Below, piece after piece: positions 8,475 to 16,145 of a DNA stretch of 64,000 nucleotides. Location: contig NZ_NTGE01000113.1 of NCBI RefSeq assembly GCF_002291145.1, positions 1-64,000 on the forward strand. Direction: 5' to 3'. Position 1 is the stretch's first letter; each line of letters starts with the position of its first letter. This DNA comes from Streptomyces sp. SA15 (lineage in GTDB: Bacteria > Actinomycetota > Actinomycetes > Streptomycetales > Streptomycetaceae). Under the pieces are notes generated by a model. It saw only the letters and a list, made by a program, of their open reading frames with translations, was not told the origin of the DNA and did no database searches. The position numbers and the translations under genes were made by a program.

Positions 8475-9155
8475 GTGGCAGTCCATGTTCTGATCGCGGA
8501 GGACCACGCGGTAGTCCGGCAAGGCTTGCGTGACTTCCTGAGCCTTGACGATGACATCGCGGTGGCCGGTGAGACGACCAACGGCCGGGAGGCCGTGCGG
8601 CTGGCCCGGGAGCTGAGCCCTGATGTCGTGCTCATAGATCTGATGATGCCCGTGATGGACGGCATCGAGGCCACGGAGCAGATCCGCCGGGAGTTGCCCG
8701 AAGTCAGGGTTGTGGTGCTGACGAGCGCTCTCGACGGCGCCTCGGTGATGGCGGCGGTCCGGGCGGGTGCGACTGGTTTCCTGCTGAAGACCGCGGAGGC
8801 CGACGAGCTGCGCCATGCGGTGAAAGCCGCGGCGGCTGGGCGAACGCATGTCTCCAGTGCCGCGGTCGCGCGCCTGGTGGACCAGGTCACGGACGCGACG
8901 CGACCGGAGCGTCTGACCGAGCGCGAGTCGGAGGTGCTGGTCATGCTGGCCCGCGGCAAGGCGAACAAGGAGATCGCGCGCGAGCTGCGCATCGGGCAGC
9001 AGACCGTGAAGACGTATGTCAGTCACATTTTCGACAAGCTCGGGGTGCACAGCAGGACGCAGGCGGTCACGCACGCCCTGCGGCTGGGGCTGGTGCCGTC
9101 CGCAGAACTCGCCCGCGGCATCGCCACGGCGGACGAGTACCCGTGGTCTGCATGA
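8475..9155 (+). CDS. NarL/LuxR-type response regulator
   Basis: A 226-residue protein from GTG 8475 with TGGAGA upstream. The receiver domain (1-120) has the acidic pair EDH (9-11), the phosphoacceptor Asp at about 55 in LIDLMMP, and the conserved Thr/Lys region (VLTS, FLLKTA). A LuxR-type HTH covers about 145-210: LTERESEVLVMLARGKANKE and then TVKTYVSHIFDKLGVHSRTQ. It overlaps the next gene by ATGA, so it is coupled to the histidine kinase 9152-11242 and is almost certainly its partner. The order regulator first, kinase second is less common than the reverse. The stimulus is unknown. Confidence 0.95.
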   Translation: MAVHVLIAEDHAVVRQGLRDFLSLDDDIAVAGETTNGREAVRLARELSPDVVLIDLMMPVMDGIEATEQIRRELPEVRVVVLTSALDGASVMAAVRAGATGFLLKTAEADELRHAVKAAAAGRTHVSSAAVARLVDQVTDATRPERLTERESEVLVMLARGKANKEIARELRIGQQTVKTYVSHIFDKLGVHSRTQAVTHALRLGLVPSAELARGIATADEYPWSA

Positions 9156-11242
9156 CAGGCAACTCTTCCACCGTCCCCGAGGCGCCGGGCCCGACGCCGG
9201 ACGTCGAGCCCGGCGAGCAAACTCGGCGGTCGGCAGGGGGCGGCGCCTCGGAGGTGGTCCTCCTGTTGGATCCCCAGGGGCATGTGCTGAGCGTCGGCAC
9301 GGGTGCCACCCTCCCGGGCGGCCACGGCCCGGCCGACCTTGTGGGGCGGCATGTCTCGGTCCTCTACCCGTCCGAGAACGCGGCGTCGGGCGGCGCGGCC
9401 CGCGCGTTGGACGCGGCCGCGGGCCTCGGCACACACCGGGAGTGCGCCTGGCGGGTCCGCCCGGACGGGGTGCGCTTCTGGGCCGAGACGGTCATCACGG
9501 CGACCCGGGACGCGCACGCACGCCTGGCGGGCTACTGCGTGGCCGTCCACGACCTGACCGCGCGCTGGCGACACGAGAGCCGACAGCGGGCGGTCGCCGA
9601 GGTCACGCAGAGCGTCATGGAGTGCCGTCCCGGGCCCGAGGCGTTGGCACTGGCGGCGCGCCGGGTGCGGGAGTCCGTCGGCGCGGAGACGGCCCGCGTG
9701 CTGGCAGTGGACTGGGGCGACACGTTGACCGTGTGTGCTGCGGACGGCGTCGCGGACAAGGCGTCACGTGGCTTGCTGATGCCGGGCGAGTCCGCACTGG
9801 TGCGCGAGGTGGTCCGCCTCGGGCGTCCGAGGATCTTCTCCGACACCGACCATGAGCCGGCGAAGCTGCGCACAGCGCTGCGCGACGCCGGGCTGGCATC
9901 CGTCATGGACGTGCCCCTGACGGTCCGCGAACGGATCGTCGGGTTGCTGGAAGTGACGAACCGGCGGGGTGGACGCTGTTTCACCTCCGAGGACCTGCGG
10001 TTCGTGGAGCCGTTCTCCGGCCCGGTCGGCCTCGCGGTCGAGCGATCCCGCGCGGAAGAGGACCTGGACCGGCTCGGCCGTACATCCTTGGTCGGTCAGA
10101 ACGCCGTACAGCAGGCGCTGAACTCCGTGGCCGCCGAAGCGGTCACCGGCACCGGTGCCGTGTGCTGTGTCATCTATCTGCTGGAACCGGAGGCAGGGCT
10201 GCGCCTGGCCGGATGCCACGGCAGTGTCGGTCCGCTGCCCTGTGACCGTGCGGAGCGCCCCGTCGCTCAGCCTGTCAGAGTGGCGATGGAGGCGATCACG
10301 AGAGCGGCCCCGGTGATCAGTGGCATCAGGGGCGACGGAGAGGACGCGGACACAGCGGTCGAGAGGGACCCGGAGTCCGCGAGAGAACCGGCCCCGGATT
10401 CGGGCGAGGTCCTGACTGCCGTGCCGCTGCTCTGCCGTCAGGAGGCGGTCGGCGCACTGTGCTGCCGCTTTCCACGGGGGCACAAACCCGGTGCCGAGGA
10501 CCTCGGAGCGTTCCAGACCCTCGCGGGCAGGGCCGCCACCACGGTGGAGGCACAGCGGCTGCGGGCCGTGGCCCGGGAGCAGACGGCACGCGACGAACGG
10601 CGGCACCTGGCCCGCGAGCTGCACGACTCGCTCTGCCCGGCCCTGTACGGCATCGCGCTCAACGCGCGCGTCGCCCGCGAACTCCTCGGCCGCGAGCACA
10701 CCGAGGACACGGGGGCGCACCGGCCGATCGACTCCGTGCTCCGGCTCACCGACGCGGCCCTGAGCGAGATCCGGACGATCCTGTGCCGGCTCAGCCCCGA
10801 GTCGCTGGAAACCGAAGGACTGGCCACCGCACTGAGCCGGTACGTCGGCCAGGTGCGCGTCCGGCACGCCATCGCGGTCGAGGCGAGCCTCTCAGCCGAA
10901 CCGGACGTGGCACCGAAGGCCAAGCACGCGCTCTACCGGATCGCCCAGGAAGCCCTGCACAACGTCATCAAACACGCGGCGGCACGGCACGTCCTGCTCA
11001 GTCTGTCCACGGAGGCCGACACCGTCACACTCGTGATCACGGACGACGGTGTGGGCTTCGACACCAGCAGGCCCTTCCCCGGCCACCTGGGCCTGCGTTC
11101 CATGCGGGAACGGGCGCGGGAGGCGGGCGGCGCCTTGGACGTGGACAGTCGCCCCGGGCGCGGAACCCGGGTCCGGGCCGCCGTCCCGGCACGCGTGACA
11201 CCGGACGGCTCTCGCGCCGAACGACCGCCGACGCAGAGGTGA
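9152..11242 (+). CDS. PAS-GAF-GAF sensor histidine kinase (HisKA_3 type)
   Basis: A 696-residue soluble kinase from ATG 9152, whose start overlaps the regulator stop (ATGA). Order: a PAS-like domain (about 25-140, with FWAETVITATRDAHARLAGY), a GAF domain (about 150-290), a second more diverged GAF (about 310-470), a HisKA_3 dimerisation domain with the phosphoacceptor His near residue 491 (ERRHLARELHDSLCPALYGI), and a HATPase_c domain (about 590-690, with DDGVGFDTS and GLRSMRERAREAGG). No transmembrane segment is visible, so it should sense a cytoplasmic cue, perhaps redox, gas or a small ligand through GAF. It phosphorylates the coupled NarL-type regulator. Confidence 0.93.
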   Translation: MTGNSSTVPEAPGPTPDVEPGEQTRRSAGGGASEVVLLLDPQGHVLSVGTGATLPGGHGPADLVGRHVSVLYPSENAASGGAARALDAAAGLGTHRECAWRVRPDGVRFWAETVITATRDAHARLAGYCVAVHDLTARWRHESRQRAVAEVTQSVMECRPGPEALALAARRVRESVGAETARVLAVDWGDTLTVCAADGVADKASRGLLMPGESALVREVVRLGRPRIFSDTDHEPAKLRTALRDAGLASVMDVPLTVRERIVGLLEVTNRRGGRCFTSEDLRFVEPFSGPVGLAVERSRAEEDLDRLGRTSLVGQNAVQQALNSVAAEAVTGTGAVCCVIYLLEPEAGLRLAGCHGSVGPLPCDRAERPVAQPVRVAMEAITRAAPVISGIRGDGEDADTAVERDPESAREPAPDSGEVLTAVPLLCRQEAVGALCCRFPRGHKPGAEDLGAFQTLAGRAATTVEAQRLRAVAREQTARDERRHLARELHDSLCPALYGIALNARVARELLGREHTEDTGAHRPIDSVLRLTDAALSEIRTILCRLSPESLETEGLATALSRYVGQVRVRHAIAVEASLSAEPDVAPKAKHALYRIAQEALHNVIKHAAARHVLLSLSTEADTVTLVITDDGVGFDTSRPFPGHLGLRSMRERAREAGGALDVDSRPGRGTRVRAAVPARVTPDGSRAERPPTQR

Positions 11243-11268
11243 TCGTGCCGCGCCGGTCCTGCGGTGAG

Positions 11269-12000
11269 TCACCGCCGGGCGCGGGCGGCGGCCGCGTCAC
11301 ACAGCCCGGCCAGGGCGTCTCTCGCCGCGCAGTCCGGAAGGTCGTTGAGCGCGGCCCGCGCCTGGCGGGTCCGGCACAGAGCGTCTCGCAGCGCCCGTCG
11401 CGGTGCCGGCTGTGCCTGGGCCGGGCACTGTCCGGTCGGTGCGTCGGCCCGCAGGGGCACTTCGTCGGTCGGGCCCAGCACGTCGTCCGTCAGCCTGAGC
11501 GCCGTGCCGAGCCGCTCACCGTACCGGGCCAGGACATCCCCGACGCGGTCGTCCGCGCCCGCCGCCAGGCGCCGAGCCGCCCCGAGACACCCGTGAGCGA
11601 GCCCGTTTGCTCGGCTGCCACCTCGCGGTGGTTGAGCGACCGGGTCGCATCCCTCGTCCGGGCCCCTCCGGCCCAGGATCTGGCCGGTGACGACACGCGC
11701 GTACGCCGTCGTCTGGACGCGTACGGCCTGAGGGCCGAGGTCGGCCAGGATCTGTGAGGCGCGGGCGAACAGGAAGTCGCCCGCAAGGAGGGCGACCGAG
11801 GTGTCCATGGGTGCACCCGGATCCGGCCTGGTGCGCCCGGCGGCTTCCGCGTCGCGCACGCGTTCGTGGCCGAGTGCGGCACGGTGGGTGAGCTCGACGG
11901 CAACCGCCGTCGACACGACATCGGGTAGGTGCGGATCGCCGAACCGCGCCGCCAGCAGCACCAGCAGGGGACCGGTCCCGCCCCGGATGGATGAAACGGG
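11269..12000 (-). pseudogene. Polyprenyl synthetase pseudogene
   Basis: The minus strand reads GPLLVLLAARFGDPHLPDVV, VAVELTHRAALGHERVRDAE, LLAGDFLFARASQILADLG and VLARYGERLGTALRLTDDVL, clearly the trans-isoprenyl diphosphate synthase family. The first Asp-rich motif (HDDVMDE in active enzymes) has become HERVRDAE, and the second (LADDVLD) is LTDDVLG. A segment corresponding to the LAGKTGSLI region is found only in another frame (EVAAEQTGSLTGVSGRLGA), so two indels shift the frame out and back. The N-terminal 50-60 residues are missing. The reading frame stays open by chance, but the product could not be a prenyl synthase. Confidence 0.75.
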
Positions 12001-12027
12001 CATCGACGCAGGCGTGCCGAAACGGCT

Positions 12028-12060
12028 GAGGGGCCGCGGACATGGTGTCCGCGGCCCCTC
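12028..12060 (-). terminator. Perfect 15-bp hairpin terminator
   Basis: GAGGGGCCGCGGACA (12028-12042), loop TGG, then TGTCCGCGGCCCCTC (12046-12060). It lies 40 bases beyond the stop of the GH5 gene on the minus strand and is the likely end of the receiver-GH5 transcript. It also abuts the start of the prenyl synthetase remnant. Confidence 0.8.
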
Positions 12061-12100
12061 GCCGTCCACGCGCCCGGTGCTCACCGGGTTGCCCGTGGAA

Positions 12101-13378
12101 CTACTCGGACGCCTTCTCGGTCTTCTTCGCCCCCGGCAGCGGCGACTGGTACATGGAGACCAGCGCCTTCTTGCCCGGATCCACGGTCTTCCAGTCGTCC
12201 TTCAGAACGCCGCCGGTGTCACCGGAGTTGGGGTTCCAGCTCCAGTAGGTGTAGCTGATGCCGTTCTTCTTCAGGTACTGCATGAGGCTCTTCTGCCAGA
12301 CAGCCTCGGTGCTGTTGCCGGTGCTCTTCCTGCCGCCGAACTCACCGAGCAGCACGGGAGCGGTGTTGTTCTGCTTCAGGAATCCCCAGTGCTTGTCCCA
12401 GAAGGCCGGCATGTTGCTCGGGAAGCTCTTCTCCATGAACCAGTTCTGGTTGTACACCCCGGGTCCGTAGTCGTGCGCGGAGTACACGACCTTGTCGGCC
12501 TCCCTGAGCTTCACCGGGTGCTCCTTGGCGCCGCGCAGCTCGCCGCCCCACCAGGTCGACTCGTCCTTGTACTTGTCGTTGCCCTCGACGAAGACCAGCC
12601 AGTCCGGGTTGACCGAGTGGATCGTGTCGCCCGCCTTCTCGGCGGCCATCTTCCAGTCCGTCTTGGGGTTGCCGTCGCCCCAGGTGGCCTGACCGCGCGG
12701 CTCGTTGTGCAGGTCGGCGCCGATGACCTTGTCGTTGCCCTTGTACCGTTCGGCCAGCATCTTCCAGTCGGACAGCCACTTGCTTTCGGGGAGCTTGTCG
12801 GTGTACCAGAGCTCGCTCTGGCCGTACTGGTCCGGGCGGTGCTGGTCGAGGACGACCATCATGCCGTGCTCGGTGGCGCTCTCGACGACCTTGTCCATGA
12901 TCTGGAGCCCGTTGAGCCCCTTGAGCTCGGGGTTCTGCTTGTAGTCGATGCCGTTGGGCTTGCTCTTGGCGTCGAACAGCTCGTTGGAGTAGGGGAGCCG
13001 GAGCGTGTTGAAGCCGGTGTCGACCATCTGCTCGACCATGGAGTCCAGGTTGCGCGCCCACAGGCCGTGCGGAGCGAACGTGCCGGTCTCCAGGCCGAAC
13101 CAGTTGACGCCGGTCAGGACCACCTTCTTGCCGTCGGCGTCCACGATGTCGCCCCCTTGGGTGTGCAGCGGGCCGTGCACCCCGGAGGCGGCGGACGAGG
13201 AATCGCTCACAGAGTCCACCGTAAACGCGGTGACGGTTCCGCCGACGGCGGCGACCGCGACAGCCGCTCCCGCGGCACCGAGCAGCATGCGGCGGCTGAG
13301 ACCTCGCTTCTTGTCCTCGGGTGCGGACTCGGGCGCGGACGTGGTCGGGTCGGGGTGGTTATCCATGGAGGAATTCAT
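12101..13378 (-). CDS. GH5 endoglucanase, Tat-exported
   Basis: A 425-residue protein. ATG 13378 is chosen because it overlaps the stop of the upstream receiver gene as ATGA, with AGGAG 9 bases before it. The N-terminus has a twin-arginine signal (LSRRMLLGAAGAAVAVAAVG). The catalytic domain starts at about residue 75 (DADGKKVVLTGVNWFGLE). The family 5 acid/base is Glu 226 in GADLHNEPRG and the nucleophile is Glu 346 in VLLGEFGG. It should hydrolyse beta-1,4-glucan outside the cell. The enzyme ends with the barrel: there is no carbohydrate-binding module, unlike many Streptomyces cellulases. It is translationally coupled to a receiver-like protein and controlled by the promoter described at 13768-13881. 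Confidence 0.93.
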   Translation of the reverse strand: MNSSMDNHPDPTTSAPESAPEDKKRGLSRRMLLGAAGAAVAVAAVGGTVTAFTVDSVSDSSSAASGVHGPLHTQGGDIVDADGKKVVLTGVNWFGLETGTFAPHGLWARNLDSMVEQMVDTGFNTLRLPYSNELFDAKSKPNGIDYKQNPELKGLNGLQIMDKVVESATEHGMMVVLDQHRPDQYGQSELWYTDKLPESKWLSDWKMLAERYKGNDKVIGADLHNEPRGQATWGDGNPKTDWKMAAEKAGDTIHSVNPDWLVFVEGNDKYKDESTWWGGELRGAKEHPVKLREADKVVYSAHDYGPGVYNQNWFMEKSFPSNMPAFWDKHWGFLKQNNTAPVLLGEFGGRKSTGNSTEAVWQKSLMQYLKKNGISYTYWSWNPNSGDTGGVLKDDWKTVDPGKKALVSMYQSPLPGAKKTEKASE

Positions 13379-13728
13379 GCGCTGAGACTCCTGAGGAATT
13401 CGGGTGCGGCGGTCTTGAGAATGGTGATGGGGGGTGTTTTCGCCGACGATTTCGGACACTCCTGGCGCGGGTCCGTGGCTGCGGAGAGAAGGACGAGCAA
13501 AGCCTTGGGAAGGAGTTCGCCGAGCTGGTGGCCGAGCCGGTGCGACTGCCAGTTCGATGCGTCGGCGTCGACCAGGACCACGTCTGGGATCACGTCGTTG
13601 ACCAGCTGAATTGCCTCGGCAACAGTGGTCACCGCGCCCACGAGTTCACATCCCGGCTCGTCCTCCACGAGATCGGTGAGGGCCGCGAGTGCCTGCGGAT
13701 GAGGCTCTACGACGAGAACTCTTTTCAT
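13375..13728 (-). CDS. Stand-alone receiver-like protein coupled to the cellulase
   Basis: A 117-residue protein from ATG 13728. It has the start of a CheY-like receiver: MKRVLVVEPHPQALAALTDL, the phosphoacceptor-position Asp 54 in DVVLVDADAS, and a later LLVLLSAATDP. The usual acidic pair after beta-1 is EP rather than ED or DD. The Lys segment before the final helix is weak (ILKTAAPEFL). No output domain is present. Its stop overlaps the GH5 start as ATGA, so the two proteins are made together. It may be a phospho-relay or titration partner for another kinase, or a pseudo-receiver. Upstream is the shared cellulase promoter and a 58-base palindrome. Confidence 0.75.
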   Translation of the reverse strand: MKRVLVVEPHPQALAALTDLVEDEPGCELVGAVTTVAEAIQLVNDVIPDVVLVDADASNWQSHRLGHQLGELLPKALLVLLSAATDPRQECPKSSAKTPPITILKTAAPEFLRSLSA

Positions 13729-13767
13729 GGGTGGCGGACTCCTTCGGGCTTTTTCTGCATGCCCGAA

Positions 13768-13803
13768 AGGCTAGGAAAGGAGCCGCGATCGAATCGCCGT
13801 ACG
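13768..13803 (-). promoter_or_regulatory. Candidate promoter of the receiver-GH5 operon
   Basis: On the minus strand, CGTACGGCGATT (13803-13792) is followed after 18 bases by TAGCCT (13773-13768), a TANNNT -10 element. The last six bases, GCGATT, would be the -35. The same two boxes with the same 18-base spacer occur before the GH9 gene (32457-32422). Transcription would start near 13761, about 30 bases before the ATG of the receiver gene. Inference from conservation between the two loci. Confidence 0.55.
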
Positions 13804-13823
13804 AGCGAGTGGATTCAGCGCAC

Positions 13824-13881
13824 ATCAATCGGCCGAATTCGGGCTACCTCGATTGAGGTAGCCCGAATTCGGCCGATTGAT
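13824..13881. promoter_or_regulatory. 58-base palindrome with operator core TACCTCGATTGAGGTA
   Basis: Two perfect 27-base arms (13824-13850 and 13855-13881) flank the loop GATT. The centre, TACCTCGATTGAGGTA (13845-13860), matches TACCTCAATTGAGGTA at 32499-32514 before the GH9 cellulase, at the same distance from the promoter boxes. The long arms could also form a terminator hairpin for the GH6 gene, which ends at 13931. It may therefore serve both as an operator (centre about 91 bases before the inferred start) and as a transcription stop. Confidence 0.7.
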
Positions 13882-13930
13882 TACCTATTTTCCGATGTGA
13901 GGCGTGTAAGAGTGCGGGGTTGCGGCCGCG

Positions 13931-15037
13931 TCAACGGGCAAGACGGTAGGCGTACTGCGCGTCGAAGGTCCCCGCGGCCGATGTGCAGCCGTCCGCCTGG
14001 CCGGGTGGCTTCACCCAGAGATAGGCGTCGACGCCCAAGACGCCAGTGGCGGTCGTCGGGGTCTGCCCCAACCGTCGGCCCGGAGGATCACAGGCGCGGT
14101 GGCCCCGGGCGGGCCCAGCGCCGTTGCGGCTGGTGTCGATCACCATGGCCAGGCGGGAGCTGTCCAGCTCCCGGATCACGGAGTAGCCGTAGCCGATCTC
14201 GTCGCGGGTCGTGTTGAAGTTCGACACGTTCAGGGCGATCCCGTCCGCGTACCGTGTCGCGCCGGCGCGCCGGAGGCGGTCGGCCATGGTCCGCGCGGGG
14301 TGCCAGCCGGAGTTGCCCGCGTCGTAGTACACCCAGGTGTGCGGGGCGTCCCGGCGCAGCACGCTCCCCGCGTAGGACAGGGCCGCGAACCTGTTCTGCC
14401 GTTCCCGGGGGCTGAGGCAGTCGGCGAGCCCGAGAGCGTCTGGTTCGAGGACCACCAGTGCGTTTGCTGAACCGATTCCCCGGGCGAAGCCCTCGATCCA
14501 GTCGCGGTAGGCGGCGAGATCACCGGTGCCGCCGGTGCTGTGTCCGGAGCAGTCGCGGCGATGTACGGCGTAGGCGACCAGGACCGGCAGCGTGCCCTCG
14601 GCCCGGGCGGCATCGACCACCGCGCGCACGTCGTCTTCCACCTTCAGCGGATCCGGGTCGGTGAACCAGGAGCCCTGCGGTCGGGAGGCGATGCGCTCCC
14701 GGATGACCGCTGCCCGGGAGTCCCGGGGGTGCTCTTGGACCCAGCGGGCGGCCGGGGTGTCGGGGGTGGTGTAGAGGCGGGTGGCGGCGGGGAGGCGAGG
14801 CTGCGGAAGGGCGGGAGGCCGTGCGGCGCCGGAGCGTGGGTCCGGGAGGAACGGGGCGTTGGTCACTGCCGTGGCGACCGCGACGAGGAGACCGAAGGCG
14901 GACAGCAGAGCCGCCAGCCGCACTCTCCATGGACGCGGATGCGCGCGCCCCGGGGCCGGTGTTTCGGGGCGCGCGCGCTCTGGGACGGGGTCGTACAAGC
15001 CGCTCCCGTCGTCACTCGTCGTCCGTGGGCGACACAT
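13931..15037 (-). CDS. GH6 endoglucanase/cellobiohydrolase-like protein
   Basis: A 368-residue protein from ATG 15037, overlapping the end of the upstream subtilase-like gene by 26 bases. A single hydrophobic segment at about 38-62 acts as a signal or anchor after a Pro/Arg-rich cytoplasmic start. The family 6 fold is marked by HRRDCSGHSTGG (with a catalytic-loop Asp), VVLEPDALG (proton donor Asp), WVYYDAGNSGWH, LNVSNF, MVIDTSRNG and WVKPPGQADG. The expected reaction is inverting hydrolysis of beta-1,4-glucan. There is no carbohydrate-binding module. Being co-transcribed with a catalytically dead subtilase is unusual for a cellulase. Confidence 0.9.
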   Translation of the reverse strand: MCRPRTTSDDGSGLYDPVPERARPETPAPGRAHPRPWRVRLAALLSAFGLLVAVATAVTNAPFLPDPRSGAARPPALPQPRLPAATRLYTTPDTPAARWVQEHPRDSRAAVIRERIASRPQGSWFTDPDPLKVEDDVRAVVDAARAEGTLPVLVAYAVHRRDCSGHSTGGTGDLAAYRDWIEGFARGIGSANALVVLEPDALGLADCLSPRERQNRFAALSYAGSVLRRDAPHTWVYYDAGNSGWHPARTMADRLRRAGATRYADGIALNVSNFNTTRDEIGYGYSVIRELDSSRLAMVIDTSRNGAGPARGHRACDPPGRRLGQTPTTATGVLGVDAYLWVKPPGQADGCTSAAGTFDAQYAYRLAR

Positions 15038-16145
15038 TGCGCCGGATCAGGAGCCATGCGATGACGGCCAGCACGAGCAGCGTCACCGTCACGGCCAGCA
15101 CGATCAGTATCGGACCGGTGTCCGAGGACTCCGCGTCGGTGCGGTCCTGGGCGTCCGCCGTCCGGTCGGCCGACAGCGCCCGCGAGGAGTCGGACGCCGT
15201 GAGCGCCGCTGCGGGGGCGACGACCCCCGAGCCGTACCGGGCATCCCAGGTCGCCTTGCCCTGCTGAACGGCCGTGTCGGTCAGCCTCCGGGTGACATCG
15301 CTGACCGTCCACTTCGGGTGCTCGGCGCGCAGCAGCGCGGCCGAGGCCGCTACCCAGGACGCCGCGAACCCGGTGCCGGAGCCGGTCCAGTAGTCGCGGT
15401 TCCGGGCGGTGGTGAGGATGTCGACACCAGGTGCGGCCAGGTCCACGTCGTCACCGTGGTGGGAGTCCGGCCAGAGAGCGCCCTTCTTGTCGATGGCGGT
15501 GACCGAGAGGACTCCCGGATAGGCGGCCGGGTAGGTCTTGGCGTTGCCGGTCCGGCCGGTGTCGCCCGCGCCGGCGACTATCAGGGCGTCGCGGTCGGCC
15601 GCGAACTCGACCGCCGTCTTGAGGGCGGCGAGCGGGCGGGTGAAGCCGACGGTGACGTTGATGACTTTGGCTCCCTGGCGTACGGCGTCCATGATCGACC
15701 TCGCGGTCGCCGCGGTCAGGGCTGTGTTGTCGCGGTAGACCTTGAAGGGAAGGATGCGGGCCTCCGGAGCGAGCCCGAACAGGCCGTCGCCGGCGTAGTT
15801 GCGGCCGGTTCCGGTGATGACGCCCGCCGCGTGGGTGCCCTGTATCGCCGCGTTGCCCTCGTCGCGCGTGCCGTCGACGTCCGTGCTCTTGGCGATGCGG
15901 CCCGTGAGGTCGGGATGCGAGGCGTCGACTCCGGTGCCGATCACCGCGACCGTCACGCCCTCACCCCTGGTGATCTCCCAGGCCTGCTCAGCCTTGAGCG
16001 CGGTCAATGCCCACTCGGACTCGCGGAGCGCCCCGGAGTCCGCCGGAGCGGTCGCGGTGGGCATGGTGACAGCGAGCGCCAGCGCCGCGACGGCGGCTCC
16101 GGCGCGTGCGGCGAGCCTGGGGCCCGACGGCTTACGACCTGCCAT
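15012..16145 (-). CDS. Catalytically dead subtilisin-like (S8, mycosin-like) membrane protein
   Basis: A 377-residue protein from ATG 16145 with a cleavable signal (about 1-35), an S8 peptidase fold (about 45-320) and a C-terminal helix (LIVLAVTVTLLVLAVIAWLL) followed by RR, the layout of mycosins. Every catalytic position is changed: GVTVAVIGTGVDASHPDL has Gly 70 where the active-site Asp belongs; AAIQGTHAAG has Gln 102 for the His; the oxyanion Asn is Asp 195 in AGAGDTG; and GSGTGFAASWVA has Gly 259 for the Ser. The frame is intact and the scaffold well kept, so this is not ordinary decay. It may act as a binding or scaffold protein on the cell surface. It is co-transcribed with GH6. Confidence 0.88.
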   Translation of the reverse strand: MAGRKPSGPRLAARAGAAVAALALAVTMPTATAPADSGALRESEWALTALKAEQAWEITRGEGVTVAVIGTGVDASHPDLTGRIAKSTDVDGTRDEGNAAIQGTHAAGVITGTGRNYAGDGLFGLAPEARILPFKVYRDNTALTAATARSIMDAVRQGAKVINVTVGFTRPLAALKTAVEFAADRDALIVAGAGDTGRTGNAKTYPAAYPGVLSVTAIDKKGALWPDSHHGDDVDLAAPGVDILTTARNRDYWTGSGTGFAASWVAASAALLRAEHPKWTVSDVTRRLTDTAVQQGKATWDARYGSGVVAPAAALTASDSSRALSADRTADAQDRTDAESSDTGPILIVLAVTVTLLVLAVIAWLLIRRNVSPTDDE

